From NCBI GenBank assembly GCA_001771975.1, contig MERE01000173.1, forward strand, positions 1 through 21,626: a stretch of 21,626 bases of DNA, written 5' to 3'. This stretch comes from Betaproteobacteria bacterium RIFCSPLOWO2_02_FULL_68_150 (GTDB lineage: Bacteria > Pseudomonadota > Gammaproteobacteria > Burkholderiales > SG8-39). Position 1 is the first letter of the stretch, and every line of letters begins with the position of its first letter. Of the stretch, positions 1-8,249 are shown in pieces. Made by a program: the position numbers and the translations under genes. Under the pieces are notes generated by a model. The model searched no databases and was not told the DNA's origin. It saw only the letters and a list, made by a program, of their open reading frames with translations.

Positions 1-3
1 GAA

Positions 4-774
4 CTATCTGCCCTGGAAATCGGGCTTGCGCTTTTCCGCAAACGCCCGCATGCCTTCCTTCTGGTCCTCCGTAGCGAAGAGCAGCTCGAAGGCTTTTCGC
101 TCGAGGTTGAGCGCCGCATCGAGCGGGCAGTCCTGGCCGGTCAGAACGACCTCCTTGCACAGCATCACCGCAATCGGAGGCAGCTCGGCGATGCGCCTGG
201 CCAGGGCAAGCGCGCGATCGAGAACGTCGGCGTCCGGCACCACTTCGCTGACCAGTCCCATTTCCAGCGCCTGCCGGGCGTCGACCATTTCGCCGGTCAG
301 GAGCATCTTCATCGCCCTGAACTTGCCCACTGCCCGGACCAGGCGCTGCGTGCCGCCGCCGCCCGGAATCACGCCGACCCCGAGTTCCGGCTGGCCGAAC
401 CTGGCGCCTTCACCGGCAACGATGATGTCGGCATGCATGGCCAGCTCGCAGCCTCCCCCGAGCGCGAATCCGTTCACCGCCGCGATCACCGGCTTGGGAC
501 AATCGGCAATCGCCTTCCAGAGCCGGCGCACTCCCGTCTGCATCATTTCGCGAGCGCCGAGGGCGGCGACTTCCTTAAGATCGGCCCCGGCCGCAAAGGC
601 CTTCGCGTCGCCGGTCAGCACGATGCAGCGGGTCGTGCTGTCCTCGCCGAAGTCGCGAAAATGCCCGGCAAGGGCCCCGCGCACGGCATTGTTCAAAGCA
701 TTTCTCGCCTCCGGACGGTTGAGACGCAGCAACACCACTGCTTGCGCCGCATGCTCGACCAGGACTGGCGACAT
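4..774 (-). CDS. Enoyl-CoA hydratase/isomerase (crotonase family)
   Basis: This 256-residue protein has normal crotonase length and probably adds water across the double bond of a 2-enoyl-CoA in the cytoplasm. The oxyanion-hole segments are visible: AFAAGADLKE near residues 60-69 and GFALGGGCELA at 102-112. Both catalytic glutamates of classical hydratases are present, E110 in the GGGCEL segment and E130 in GQPELG, and GGGGTQRL follows at 138-145. This suggests true hydratase activity rather than an isomerase or decarboxylase variant. The ATG is at 774; the Shine-Dalgarno is poor (a G-run just upstream). It is divergent from the gntR gene with 80 bp between starts and a palindrome in the gap, so it is probably controlled by that regulator. 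It resembles PaaF-like hydratases but the substrate cannot be told from sequence. Confidence 0.9.
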   Translation of the reverse strand: MSPVLVEHAAQAVVLLRLNRPEARNALNNAVRGALAGHFRDFGEDSTTRCIVLTGDAKAFAAGADLKEVAALGAREMMQTGVRRLWKAIADCPKPVIAAVNGFALGGGCELAMHADIIVAGEGARFGQPELGVGVIPGGGGTQRLVRAVGKFRAMKMLLTGEMVDARQALEMGLVSEVVPDADVLDRALALARRIAELPPIAVMLCKEVVLTGQDCPLDAALNLERKAFELLFATEDQKEGMRAFAEKRKPDFQGR

Positions 775-797
775 GGGTCCCCCGTGTGGAAAAGACG

Positions 798-823
798 CTA
801 TGGTATCGAAAATAGTACCATAG
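798..823. promoter_or_regulatory. Putative GntR operator palindrome in divergent promoter region
   Basis: The arms CTATGGTA (798-805) and TACCATAG (816-823) are perfect 8-bp inverted repeats with a 10-bp AT-rich spacer. The site lies between the divergent starts of the hydratase (774) and the gntR gene (855). Regulators of the GntR family usually bind dyads of this size close to their own promoter. Binding here could repress both directions and autoregulate the regulator. No clear -35/-10 pair was found, so the promoters themselves are not placed. Confidence 0.5.
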
Positions 824-854
824 GGCCCTGGAACCCCCTGAAACGCGAGACGGC

Positions 855-1604
855 ATGACTACATTGGTAACCGCGGCCAGCAAGCTGAGGAGCAGTCCCG
901 GGTCGCTTTACTCGCATATCACCACGCTCCTGCGGCGGCGCATCCAGTCGGGGGAATGGCGGCAGGGTCAGAAAGTGCAGACGCTGGAGCAACTCGCGCG
1001 CGAATTCGGCGTCGCCCGCGTCACGGTGCGCCAGGCGATGGGAATCCTCGAGAGCGAAGGACTGATCTGGCGCAAGCAGGGCAAGGGGACCTTCGTCAAG
1101 GACGACATTCTGAGCGGCCCCTGGTTCTCGCTCCAGACCGAATGGTCGTCGCTCGTCAAGATGACCATGTTCGGCGATATCGCGGCCGAGCTGCGCAAGG
1201 TGCGGGAAAGCAGGAAGGCGCCGCCGCTGAGCGCCTCCGACGGCAAGCCGGCGAGCGCCTACCAGTACATGCAGCGCGTCCACAGCAAGAATGACGTCCC
1301 CTACGCGGTGATCCATATCTACCTGGACCGGCGCATCTATCTGAAGGCGCCGCGGGAGTTCTCGCAGCGCCCGGTGATCTCGATCCTGGAGACGATTCCG
1401 CGCGTCAGGATCGGGGCCGCGAGGCAGCAGCTGACCATCGGCACGGCCGACATCGACGCCGCCGAGCTGCTGCGCGTGCCTGTCAACGCGCCGGTGGCCC
1501 AGGTGCGGCGCATCATCCAGGACCAGAGTGGAACGGTCATTTACTACGGCGACCTGATCTACCGCGGCGACTTCGTCAAGCTGGACATCAACCTGAGGAA
1601 GTGA
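855..1604 (+). CDS. GntR family transcriptional regulator, HutC/UTRA type
   Basis: This is a 249-residue regulator. Residues about 15-82 form the GntR winged helix-turn-helix, with the recognition part around LAREFGVARVTVRQAMGIL (47-65) and the wing RKQGKGTFV (73-81). Residues about 105-245 fit the UTRA ligand-binding domain of the HutC subfamily, which senses small metabolites. It is probably a repressor whose ligand is an acid or acyl-CoA intermediate of the neighbouring genes; that is inferred from context only. The acyl-CoA dehydrogenase begins 6 bp after its stop, so the two are likely cotranscribed. The ATG at 855 has only a weak ribosome-binding site (GAGA). Confidence 0.9.
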   Translation: MTTLVTAASKLRSSPGSLYSHITTLLRRRIQSGEWRQGQKVQTLEQLAREFGVARVTVRQAMGILESEGLIWRKQGKGTFVKDDILSGPWFSLQTEWSSLVKMTMFGDIAAELRKVRESRKAPPLSASDGKPASAYQYMQRVHSKNDVPYAVIHIYLDRRIYLKAPREFSQRPVISILETIPRVRIGAARQQLTIGTADIDAAELLRVPVNAPVAQVRRIIQDQSGTVIYYGDLIYRGDFVKLDINLRK

Positions 1605-1610
1605 GCGCCC

Positions 1611-2807
1611 TTGGACTTCGCGCTGCCAGACGAGCACGACGCCATCGTTGACACCGTCCGGCGCATCGTCGCAGCCGAGATCAAGCCGCTGATCGGCGCC
1701 TACGAGGCGAGCGGCGAATTCCCGTACCCGATCATCCGCAAGATGGGCGCCGCCGGGCTCTTCGGCGCCGCGTTCCCGGAGGCGCTCGGCGGCACCGATG
1801 CCGGGTTCTTCGCGGTCGCGGCGATTGCGGAGGAACTCTCGCGCCTCGCTCCCGAGTTCGGCTACGCGATGAACCAGCAGGCCATGACCTGCCCCTTCAC
1901 GATCTTCAACTGGGGCAGCGATGCGCAAATCGGGCGCTTCGTGCCCGATCTGATCGCCGGGCGGGCCATCGGGATGTTCGCGCTCAGCGAGCCGGGCGGC
2001 GGCTCCGACGCTGCGGGCGCAATGAAGACCACGGCGCGCCGCGCCGGCGACGCTTACCGCGTGAACGGCTCCAAACAGTGGATCACCTTCGCCGATGCCT
2101 GCGATAGCGGTCTGCTCTTCGCCCGGACCGACCCGGCGGCCGGGCATGCCGGAATCAGCGCCTTCGTCGTCAAGCCCAAGCACCGCCCCGGCTACACCGC
2201 CCATCCGATTGCCATGAGCGGCCTCTCGAACTGCCTGCGTTCCTGCGCGGTGTTCCTGGACGACTTCGAAGTGCCGGTGGAGGACCGCCTCGGCGCCGAA
2301 GGCGAAGGGTTCAAGATCGCGATGAACGCCCTCGAATACGGCCGGCTCACGGTGGCGGCGCGACTGACCGGACTCGCCCAGGCGTGCCTCGAGCATGCGG
2401 TCGCATACTCCAGGGAACGCCTCATCCGCGGCAGGCCGCTCGGCGAATACCAGATGATCCAGCAGCAGATCGCCGATATGACCGTCAACGTCCCGGCGGC
2501 GCGGGCGCTCACCTGGAAGGCCGCTTGGGCCATGGAGACCGGCCGCCCTGCGACGCGTGCCGCCGCGCAGGCAAAATACTTCGCCGGAAACGCCGCCCGG
2601 CACGCCGCCCAGGCGGTGTCCGACATTTACGCCGGCTACGCCCTCGCTGACGAATACCCCGTCAAGAAGATCGTGGCTTACGTCAACATGCTGACCGTGG
2701 GCGAAGGCACGCCGAACGTGCAGCGCATCCTGCTCGCCGAGGACGCGTTGGGCATCAAGGATGCGGATCGGCACCCGGTGCGCAACCGGGCCCGCAAGGC
2801 GCTCTAG
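1611..2807 (+). CDS. Acyl-CoA dehydrogenase family protein
   Basis: A 398-residue FAD enzyme that should introduce a 2,3-double bond into an acyl-CoA and pass electrons to an electron-transfer flavoprotein. The N-terminal MDFALPDEHD, the flavin/substrate segment FALSEPGGGSDAAGA (123-137) and the C-terminal GEGTPNVQ (364-371) are family signatures. E365 sits where medium-chain acyl-CoA dehydrogenase has its catalytic base, so the enzyme looks active. The start is taken as TTG at 1611 because the protein then begins exactly where the family does; an AGGAAG stretch at 1595-1600, inside the end of gntR, could be its ribosome-binding site and would couple the two genes. It ends 6 bp from the end of the convergent crotonase gene. 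Acyl substrate unknown. Confidence 0.9.
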   Translation: MDFALPDEHDAIVDTVRRIVAAEIKPLIGAYEASGEFPYPIIRKMGAAGLFGAAFPEALGGTDAGFFAVAAIAEELSRLAPEFGYAMNQQAMTCPFTIFNWGSDAQIGRFVPDLIAGRAIGMFALSEPGGGSDAAGAMKTTARRAGDAYRVNGSKQWITFADACDSGLLFARTDPAAGHAGISAFVVKPKHRPGYTAHPIAMSGLSNCLRSCAVFLDDFEVPVEDRLGAEGEGFKIAMNALEYGRLTVAARLTGLAQACLEHAVAYSRERLIRGRPLGEYQMIQQQIADMTVNVPAARALTWKAAWAMETGRPATRAAAQAKYFAGNAARHAAQAVSDIYAGYALADEYPVKKIVAYVNMLTVGEGTPNVQRILLAEDALGIKDADRHPVRNRARKAL

Positions 2808-2813
2808 CCGGCT

Positions 2814-3587
2814 CTATCCCGGTCGCTTGGTGAGGAAAGCGTGCATGCGGCTTTGCGCTTCGTCGCCCACGCGCACGCGCGCGAGCCACTTCGCCGTGTC
2901 CCGGCGCATCGGCTCGGTCACGGGGCCGGCGACCTGCTCGATCAGCTTCTTGCATTCCGCCACCGCGTGGGGGGCCGCGGCGACCAGCGCATCGACGATG
3001 CCTGCCACGATTGCATCGAGCCGCTCGGCGGGCGCAACCTCGTCGACCAGGCCGATGCGCTGCGCCTCGGCGGCATCGAACAGCTGGCCCGTCATGCCGT
3101 AGCGCCGCAACGCCCGGGCGCCGATGCTCGGCACGAGGTAAAGGGCAATGTTGGCCGGAATCAACCCGAGCTTCACCTCGGTGATGCCGAACTTCGCGTG
3201 CTCGGCGGCCACTGCGATATCGCAAGCTGAAATCAGCCCGACGCCGCCGGCGAGCGCCGCGCCGTGGACGCGTGCGAGCGTGGGCTTGGGACACGAGTAG
3301 ATCCTGTAAAGCATCTCGGCGAGGCGGTTCGAGTCGGCGACGTTCTCCGCTTCCGAGTAGCCCAGCATCGCCTTCATCCAGTTGAGGTCCGCGCCGGCGC
3401 AAAAGCTCTTGCCGTTTGCGGCGAGCACGATCACGCGCACCCCCGGATCGGCTCCCAGCTCGGTGAATGCCCGGTCCAGACGAGCAATGAGATCGTCGTT
3501 GAACGCGTTGTGCACCGCCGGGCGGTTCAGCGTCACCGTCGCGACGCCGCGGACGTCTACCTGCGTAAGAAGGGTGGCTTCGGTCAT
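2814..3587 (-). CDS. Crotonase family protein, LiuC/methylglutaconyl-CoA hydratase-like
   Basis: A 257-residue crotonase-fold protein, last gene of the minus-strand run. The oxyanion-hole segment SFCAGADLNWM (61-71) and GAALAGGVGLISACDIA (109-125) are clear. The position of the first catalytic glutamate carries glycine (G117), while the second glutamate is kept (E137 in FGITEVKLG). From memory this pattern, with IPANIALYLVPSIGARALRRY after it, is like the leucine/isovalerate-pathway hydratases (LiuC) and relatives rather than classical short-chain enoyl-CoA hydratases. It could act on a branched or carboxylated enoyl-CoA. It begins 15 bp after the upstream dehydrogenase stop. The ATG at 3587 has a GAGG about 10 bp upstream. 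The substrate assignment is uncertain. Confidence 0.88.
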   Translation of the reverse strand: MTEATLLTQVDVRGVATVTLNRPAVHNAFNDDLIARLDRAFTELGADPGVRVIVLAANGKSFCAGADLNWMKAMLGYSEAENVADSNRLAEMLYRIYSCPKPTLARVHGAALAGGVGLISACDIAVAAEHAKFGITEVKLGLIPANIALYLVPSIGARALRRYGMTGQLFDAAEAQRIGLVDEVAPAERLDAIVAGIVDALVAAAPHAVAECKKLIEQVAGPVTEPMRRDTAKWLARVRVGDEAQSRMHAFLTKRPG

Positions 3588-3602
3588 TTGGCGCGCGCCT
3601 CG

Positions 3603-4745
3603 TCAGATTCCCATTTCATTGGCGATGATGAGCTTCTGGATCTGCGATGTTCCGGCTCCGATGGTGGCGAACAGGCAGTCTCGCAGATAGCGCTGGCTGT
3701 GATACTCCATCGCGTACGAGTAGCCCCCGAGCACCTGCATCATCTTGCGGCTGAGATCCACCACCAGCTCGGAGGCGAAAAGCTTCGCCATGGAGGCTTC
3801 CTTGCGGCAGGGCTTGTGCTCGTCCATCAGGTGGGCCGCCCGGTAGGTCAGGAGCGTCGCCGCGTCGATCTTCATCTGCATCTCGGCGAACAGATCCCGC
3901 GTCCATTCGAAGGAGCTGATCTTGCGTCCGAATTGGCTGCGGTTGCGAGCGAAGTCGATGGCGTAATCGAGCGCTTCCTGCGCCAGGCCGACCCAGCGTG
4001 CCGCCGCGCCGATCCGATCGAGCTCGAGACTGTGGGTCACCACCGCCCAGCCCTGGTTGAGGCCGGCGAGCATGTTCCCGGCCGGCACCTGGACGTCATC
4101 GAAAAACACCTCGCAGTACGCGTTCGCCTTCATGCCGAGCTTGTTGATCTTCTTGATGCTCAACCCCCTCGACTTGGAATCGACGATGAAAGCCGTGATG
4201 CCCTGGCGCTTTGGCGCCTCGCGGTCGGTCCGGGTCGAGACCAGCATGTAGTCGCTGATGTCAGCCGCGGAAATGAAGATTTTCTGGCCGTTGAGGCGAA
4301 AACCTTCGCCCGACGAGACCGCGGCCAAGGAAATGGAAGCCGCATCGGAGCCGGCGTTCGGCTCGGTAAACGCGATCGAGAAGTTGATCTTCCCCTGTGC
4401 GAGCGGCGGCAGAAAGCGCTCTTTCTGCGCCGGCGTGCCGAGATCGAGGATCGCCATGCCGGCCGCCACGATCGAAACCTGGAAGGTCATCTGCAGCGGC
4501 AAGAGGCGCTTGCTCAATTCCTCCTGGAAGATGGCTGAGCTCACGCAACCCATGCCCGACCCGCCGTACTCTACGGGAAGCGGGATGCCGAGAAAACCCA
4601 GCTCGGCCAGTTTCGCATAGAGCTCGTGCGGGTAGTAGGCCTCCTCGTCCATCTTCCGGAAAAGCTCGTCGGAGCATTCACGACTGGTGAAGCGGATTAC
4701 CGATTCGCGCAGCATTTGCTGCTCCGGCGTGAAATCCAGATCCAT
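3603..4745 (-). CDS. Acyl-CoA dehydrogenase family protein (atypical catalytic position)
   Basis: A 380-residue acyl-CoA dehydrogenase of normal length. Signatures include SIAFTEPNAGSDAAS (123-137), ARNRSQFGRKISSFEW (266-281) and the C-terminal TIGAGTSQIQKL (361-372). At the position of the usual C-terminal glutamate base there is alanine (A364). Isovaleryl-CoA dehydrogenase also has alanine there and uses a glutamate on helix G instead; the matching position in this protein, in the SLELDRIG segment, is aspartate D243. It may use D243, act on an unusual substrate, or have changed chemistry. It lies between the TRAP permease (57 bp upstream) and the crotonase gene and is probably in the same transcript. 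Family call is firm, reaction is not. Confidence 0.9.
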   Translation of the reverse strand: MDLDFTPEQQMLRESVIRFTSRECSDELFRKMDEEAYYPHELYAKLAELGFLGIPLPVEYGGSGMGCVSSAIFQEELSKRLLPLQMTFQVSIVAAGMAILDLGTPAQKERFLPPLAQGKINFSIAFTEPNAGSDAASISLAAVSSGEGFRLNGQKIFISAADISDYMLVSTRTDREAPKRQGITAFIVDSKSRGLSIKKINKLGMKANAYCEVFFDDVQVPAGNMLAGLNQGWAVVTHSLELDRIGAAARWVGLAQEALDYAIDFARNRSQFGRKISSFEWTRDLFAEMQMKIDAATLLTYRAAHLMDEHKPCRKEASMAKLFASELVVDLSRKMMQVLGGYSYAMEYHSQRYLRDCLFATIGAGTSQIQKLIIANEMGI

Positions 4746-4802
4746 GACGATTCATCCCGATAGTGGGCACGCGCGTGAAGCCGTGCGCGCAGAAAGCGGC
4801 AT

Positions 4803-6740
4803 TTACGAAGGGTTGATCTCCTGAGGCGCGGTCGCGGCATCAGGCGCTCGCAGCGCCCGGTACCACAGCATCGCCGCCAGCGCCGCGAAAACGGCGAAGC
4901 CGGCGAGATCCGCGATCCACGATGGATAGAACAGCAGGATCCCTGCGAGCACCAGAGCAATCCGTTCCACCAGGCGCACCCGCGTGAAGAGCCAGCCGCC
5001 GACCCCCGCGCCGATGGCAACCACTGCCACCAGGGCGGTCAGGTTGGTCCAGAGGATGTTCGGCCAGGGCCCCTCCAGGAGGAGTCCCACTCCATCCGGG
5101 TTCATGGTGAACATGAACGGAACCACGAAGCAGGGAAGGGTGTAAAGCCAGGTGATCATGGTGGTCCGCCAAGGATTGCCGCCAGTGAGGGCCGCTGCTG
5201 CCATCGGCGCCAGAGCGACTGGAGGAGAGACCTCCGAAAGCAGGGCGTAATAGAACACGAACATGTGGGCGGCCACGTCGGGAACGCCCAGCTTCGTCAT
5301 CGCGGGAACCGTGATGACGGCGGCGACCACGTAAGATGCCGTAATGGGCATCGCCAGCCCGATCACCATCAGGATCGCGGCCGTGAGCAGCAGGGTAAGG
5401 AAGAGGTTGCCGCCGGCCAGGCTGATGATGATGTCGGAGAACTTGAACCCCAGACCCGTGAGGTTCACGGCGCCCACCAGCATGCCCGCCGCAGCGAGGG
5501 TTGCCGCCACCGGCAATACTTCCCGGCCGGTCTGATAAAGCGAGGCAATCAGTCGGTCCAGTGTGAGCCGGGTATCGCGCCGCAGGTACGAGAAGACTGC
5601 CGCAGCAAGGATGGTCCAAAGCATCGCGTAGGCCGCAGAAAAGCCTACCACCATCAGAATGACAACCACGAACAGCGATGAGAGGTGGAACCAGTACCGC
5701 TTCATCAGGTTCCAAGCGGTGTCCGGCGGCGTGTATTCGATGTGCACGCCCGCGATCTGCTGCCGGCGGGAGTCCGCCTCGATCATCACGAAGATCGCAA
5801 GGTAGTACAGCAGCGTGGGCATGAGAGCCATCTTGATGACCGTCAGGTACGGCACGTTCAGCATCTCGGCAATGAGGAACGAGGCGGCGCCCATGACAGG
5901 CGGCGAGAGCACGGCGCCGATGCCGCCTGCGGCAAAGAGCGCCCCTGCCCGGTCGGCGCTGTAGCCGGCCTTCTGCAGCATCGGGTAGGCGATGGACCCT
6001 ACAGTCAGGGTGGTTGCCGTGCCGCTCCCCGAGGGGCCGCCCAGCAGGAAGGAAGCCAGAATGACGGACCGCGTGACGCCTACCGTGGTCTTCCCCTTGG
6101 TCAGGGCGAAGGAGAAGTCCAGGAAGAATTTCCCGGCACCCGTCTGCTCGAGGATCGCACCGTACACGACAAACAGGGTGATCAGCGACACCGACACGTC
6201 GAGCGGTACGCCGAAGATCCCGTCCTGCGTGATGAACTCGTGGCCGATCAGTCGCACCAGGCTGTAGCCTCGGTGGCCCCACGGCGCAGGCAGCAGGTCG
6301 CCGAAGAGGGCGTAGGCGAGCGCCGCGACGATCACCAGCACCAAGGGCCACCCTATAGTGCGGCGGCAGGCTTCCAGGATAAGAAGCATCACTGCTCCAC
6401 CGAAGAAGATATCCCACTGCGTCGGGATGACGGCCCGGTTTACAAAATCCTCCAGGTCAAAATTGACGTACGTGAAGGCCACGATGGCCACCGCTATGAA
6501 GGTCCAGTCGACTATCGTCGGCCGAAGCTTCATCCGGTGCCTGGCGGGGAAGAGCCAAAAGACGCCCGTCAACACGAGACCCAGATGGACCATCCGGAAC
6601 GTGTACGACTGCACCAGGTAGACCGTGCCGTACAGGGTCCATAGCGCGATCAGGACACAGATGGCCTGGAACGCGCGGTAATGCCAACCGCGCAAGGCTC
6701 GGATCGGCGTCTCGCTCGGGACAGGCTCAGGGACGGACAC
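4803..6740 (-). CDS. TRAP transporter permease, fused small and large subunits (TAXI type)
   Basis: A 645-residue, very hydrophobic inner-membrane protein. The first about 165 residues carry several membrane segments that correspond to the DctQ-like small subunit. The rest is the DctM-like large subunit, with the conserved GGPSGSGTATTLTVGSIAYP (234-253) and GIGAVLSPPVMGAASF (273-288). Fused permeases of this kind work with TAXI binding proteins, one of which is encoded 49 bp upstream. The transporter would use the ion gradient to import a periplasmically captured carboxylate. The start is GTG at 6740 with AGGGA about 4 bp upstream. Its place inside a run of CoA-thioester genes suggests that it brings in the substrate of that pathway. 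Confidence 0.93.
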   Translation of the reverse strand: MSVPEPVPSETPIRALRGWHYRAFQAICVLIALWTLYGTVYLVQSYTFRMVHLGLVLTGVFWLFPARHRMKLRPTIVDWTFIAVAIVAFTYVNFDLEDFVNRAVIPTQWDIFFGGAVMLLILEACRRTIGWPLVLVIVAALAYALFGDLLPAPWGHRGYSLVRLIGHEFITQDGIFGVPLDVSVSLITLFVVYGAILEQTGAGKFFLDFSFALTKGKTTVGVTRSVILASFLLGGPSGSGTATTLTVGSIAYPMLQKAGYSADRAGALFAAGGIGAVLSPPVMGAASFLIAEMLNVPYLTVIKMALMPTLLYYLAIFVMIEADSRRQQIAGVHIEYTPPDTAWNLMKRYWFHLSSLFVVVILMVVGFSAAYAMLWTILAAAVFSYLRRDTRLTLDRLIASLYQTGREVLPVAATLAAAGMLVGAVNLTGLGFKFSDIIISLAGGNLFLTLLLTAAILMVIGLAMPITASYVVAAVITVPAMTKLGVPDVAAHMFVFYYALLSEVSPPVALAPMAAAALTGGNPWRTTMITWLYTLPCFVVPFMFTMNPDGVGLLLEGPWPNILWTNLTALVAVVAIGAGVGGWLFTRVRLVERIALVLAGILLFYPSWIADLAGFAVFAALAAMLWYRALRAPDAATAPQEINPS

Positions 6741-6789
6741 GCTATCCCTGGCCCGGCTGCGACTTGCTGTGAGCGGTCGGCACGAAGCG

Positions 6790-7785
6790 CTACTTCAGAA
6801 GTCCCCTTTCCTTGAAATAGCGGGCCGCGCCGGGATGCAGCGCCACCGGCGTGTTCGGCGCGGTTTCCGGCTTGATGTTCTTCGCCTCCGAGTGAACCTT
6901 CGCCAGTTCGTCCAGATTCTCGACGAGGATCTTGGTGATCTGGTAGACGAGATCCTCCGGCAGGTCCGGGCGGATGAACCAGCAATTGCCGCCCGCGGCC
7001 ATGGGTACATCCGCGCTTTGGCCCTTGTAAATGCCCTTGGGCAGCGTGAGCGGGAAATAGACGCCCTTGCCCCAGTCCCGCTCCAGACCGCCGACCGCAA
7101 CCGCCGTGTTGAGGAACTTTATGGTGGCGCCCGGGCTATTGGCGATGTCTTCCCATGCGGGCTGCTTCTGCCCCGCAGTGTGCAGCAGCGCATCGATGCG
7201 GCGATCCTTCAGCGCCTCCGCGGCCTGCTGCGGCGGAAGCCGCTCCCGCTTGATCTCGCCCACCTTGATGCCGACCGCCGCCATCAGGTTGAGGGCATCG
7301 AGTTCGCTGCCGCTGCCCGGGTTGGACGTGGAGACGCGCTTGCCCCTCAGGTCGGCAAGATTGTTGATTCCCGAGCTTTCCAGCGTCACGGCCCAGAGGA
7401 ACTGCGGGTAGATGTTGGCCAGGCCGGCGACCGGGTACTTGACCCCCTTGAAGGGACCTTCACCCTTGGTTCCCTGGACAACGGCGATGCTGGTGGAGAA
7501 CCCGATGTCGGCTTGCTTCGTACCCACGAGGCGGACGTTGTCCACCGATGCGTTGGTCGTCTCTGCGGTGACGTCGATACCGCCCAGTTTCTCCCGCAGG
7601 AGCTTCGCCATGCCGCCGCCCAGCACATTGTAGATTCCGCCGATGGCGCCGGTTGCGATGCTGATTCGCTCGATCTTGGCTGCCGCCGGTTTCGAGCGGT
7701 CCTGGGCCGACGAATTGCCGCCATAGGCGGAGGCCAGGGCGAAAATCAGCGCGATGGCCGCGGTCGTGATGGGTTTGCGTTTCAT
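6790..7785 (-). CDS. TAXI family TRAP transporter solute-binding protein
   Basis: A 331-residue periplasmic binding protein. MKRKPITTAAIALIFALASA is a Sec signal peptide; cleavage is plausible after the SSA at 25-27. The mature N-terminus contains ISIATGAIGGIYNVLGGGMAKLL, the region typical of the TAXI family. The reading frame is open further upstream, but the ATG at 7785 is chosen because it begins the signal peptide and has a near-perfect Shine-Dalgarno 5 bp before it. It lies between the DUF35 gene and its cognate permease. The captured ligand is likely an organic acid that is then CoA-activated by the synthetase of the same run; the exact ligand cannot be read from sequence. Confidence 0.94.
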   Translation of the reverse strand: MKRKPITTAAIALIFALASAYGGNSSAQDRSKPAAAKIERISIATGAIGGIYNVLGGGMAKLLREKLGGIDVTAETTNASVDNVRLVGTKQADIGFSTSIAVVQGTKGEGPFKGVKYPVAGLANIYPQFLWAVTLESSGINNLADLRGKRVSTSNPGSGSELDALNLMAAVGIKVGEIKRERLPPQQAAEALKDRRIDALLHTAGQKQPAWEDIANSPGATIKFLNTAVAVGGLERDWGKGVYFPLTLPKGIYKGQSADVPMAAGGNCWFIRPDLPEDLVYQITKILVENLDELAKVHSEAKNIKPETAPNTPVALHPGAARYFKERGLLK

Positions 7786-7790
7786 GTCTG

Positions 7791-7800
7791 TCTCCTCCTT
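7791..7800 (-). promoter_or_regulatory. Strong Shine-Dalgarno of the TAXI binding-protein gene
   Basis: Read on the minus strand this is AAGGAGGAGA, almost fully complementary to the 16S rRNA 3' end, 5 bp before the ATG at 7785. It is the strongest ribosome-binding site in this operon and fits the high expression usual for periplasmic binding proteins. It fixes the start codon. Confidence 0.85.
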
Positions 7801-7826
7801 GTTTGCATGGTACCTCAGGGAAAACC

Positions 7827-8246
7827 CTAGATCGGGCGGAACTTCGGCACCGCGGCCGCGTCGCTGATCGGCTCGAAATGCGCCTGGACTCGCATGCCGA
7901 TGCGCACCTTCTCGGGCGGGCAGTCGGTGAGCTGTCCGTACATCCTGGGACCGTCGTCCAGTTCGATGATGCACATCACCACCGGCAGATCGCTCTTCCA
8001 CGCGGGGTCGTTCATCATCACCGTGTACGCGGTACTGTGCGAGTAAACCGTGCCCTGCGGTTTCACCTCGACCCAGTCCAGGCCGAGATGGCCGCACTCG
8101 ATGCACCAGGGCTTCGGCAGGAAGTCGAGCGTGCCGCAGCGGCCGCATTTCTGCATGACGAGCTTGCCCGCCTTGGCCGCGGTCCAGAAAGGGCGCGTGA
8201 GATCGGTGATCGCCGGGAGCGGTTTTCCCTGGGGCATCTGTGCCAT
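7827..8246 (-). CDS. DUF35 zinc-ribbon / OB-fold protein, partner of thiolase-like protein
   Basis: A 139-residue protein of the DUF35 family. The rubredoxin-like zinc ribbon is at residues about 30-53, with C34, C37, C48 and C51 as likely ligands (CGRC and CIEC). The remaining part, including GTVYSHSTAY and VVMCIIELDDG, is the OB-fold that binds acyl-CoA in relatives. The gene starts 3 bp after the stop of the thiolase-like gene, so the two are translationally linked. Proteins of this family form complexes with thiolase-like partners, for example ChsH2 with Ltp2 in steroid side-chain degradation and related acyltransferase subunits. A role as obligate partner of the upstream protein is therefore likely. 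Confidence 0.92.
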   Translation of the reverse strand: MAQMPQGKPLPAITDLTRPFWTAAKAGKLVMQKCGRCGTLDFLPKPWCIECGHLGLDWVEVKPQGTVYSHSTAYTVMMNDPAWKSDLPVVMCIIELDDGPRMYGQLTDCPPEKVRIGMRVQAHFEPISDAAAVPKFRPI

Positions 8247-8249
8247 GGC

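Noticed and set aside
798..2774. A 658-codon open frame on the minus strand opposite gntR and the acyl-CoA dehydrogenase
   Set aside because: Its translation is rich in Arg, Asp, His and Gly without any family motif, as expected for the antisense of GC-rich genes; the plus strand encodes two clear protein families.
4765..4792. GC-rich complementary bases between the TRAP permease and the dehydrogenase as a terminator
   Set aside because: Only a 5-bp stem (GCACG/CGTGC) with a long loop and no U-run; not enough to call a terminator.
7807..7814. ATGGTACC between the DUF35 and TAXI genes as a second GntR half-site
   Set aside because: Only a single short palindrome resembling one arm of the 798-823 dyad; no second arm at the proper distance and no promoter context.
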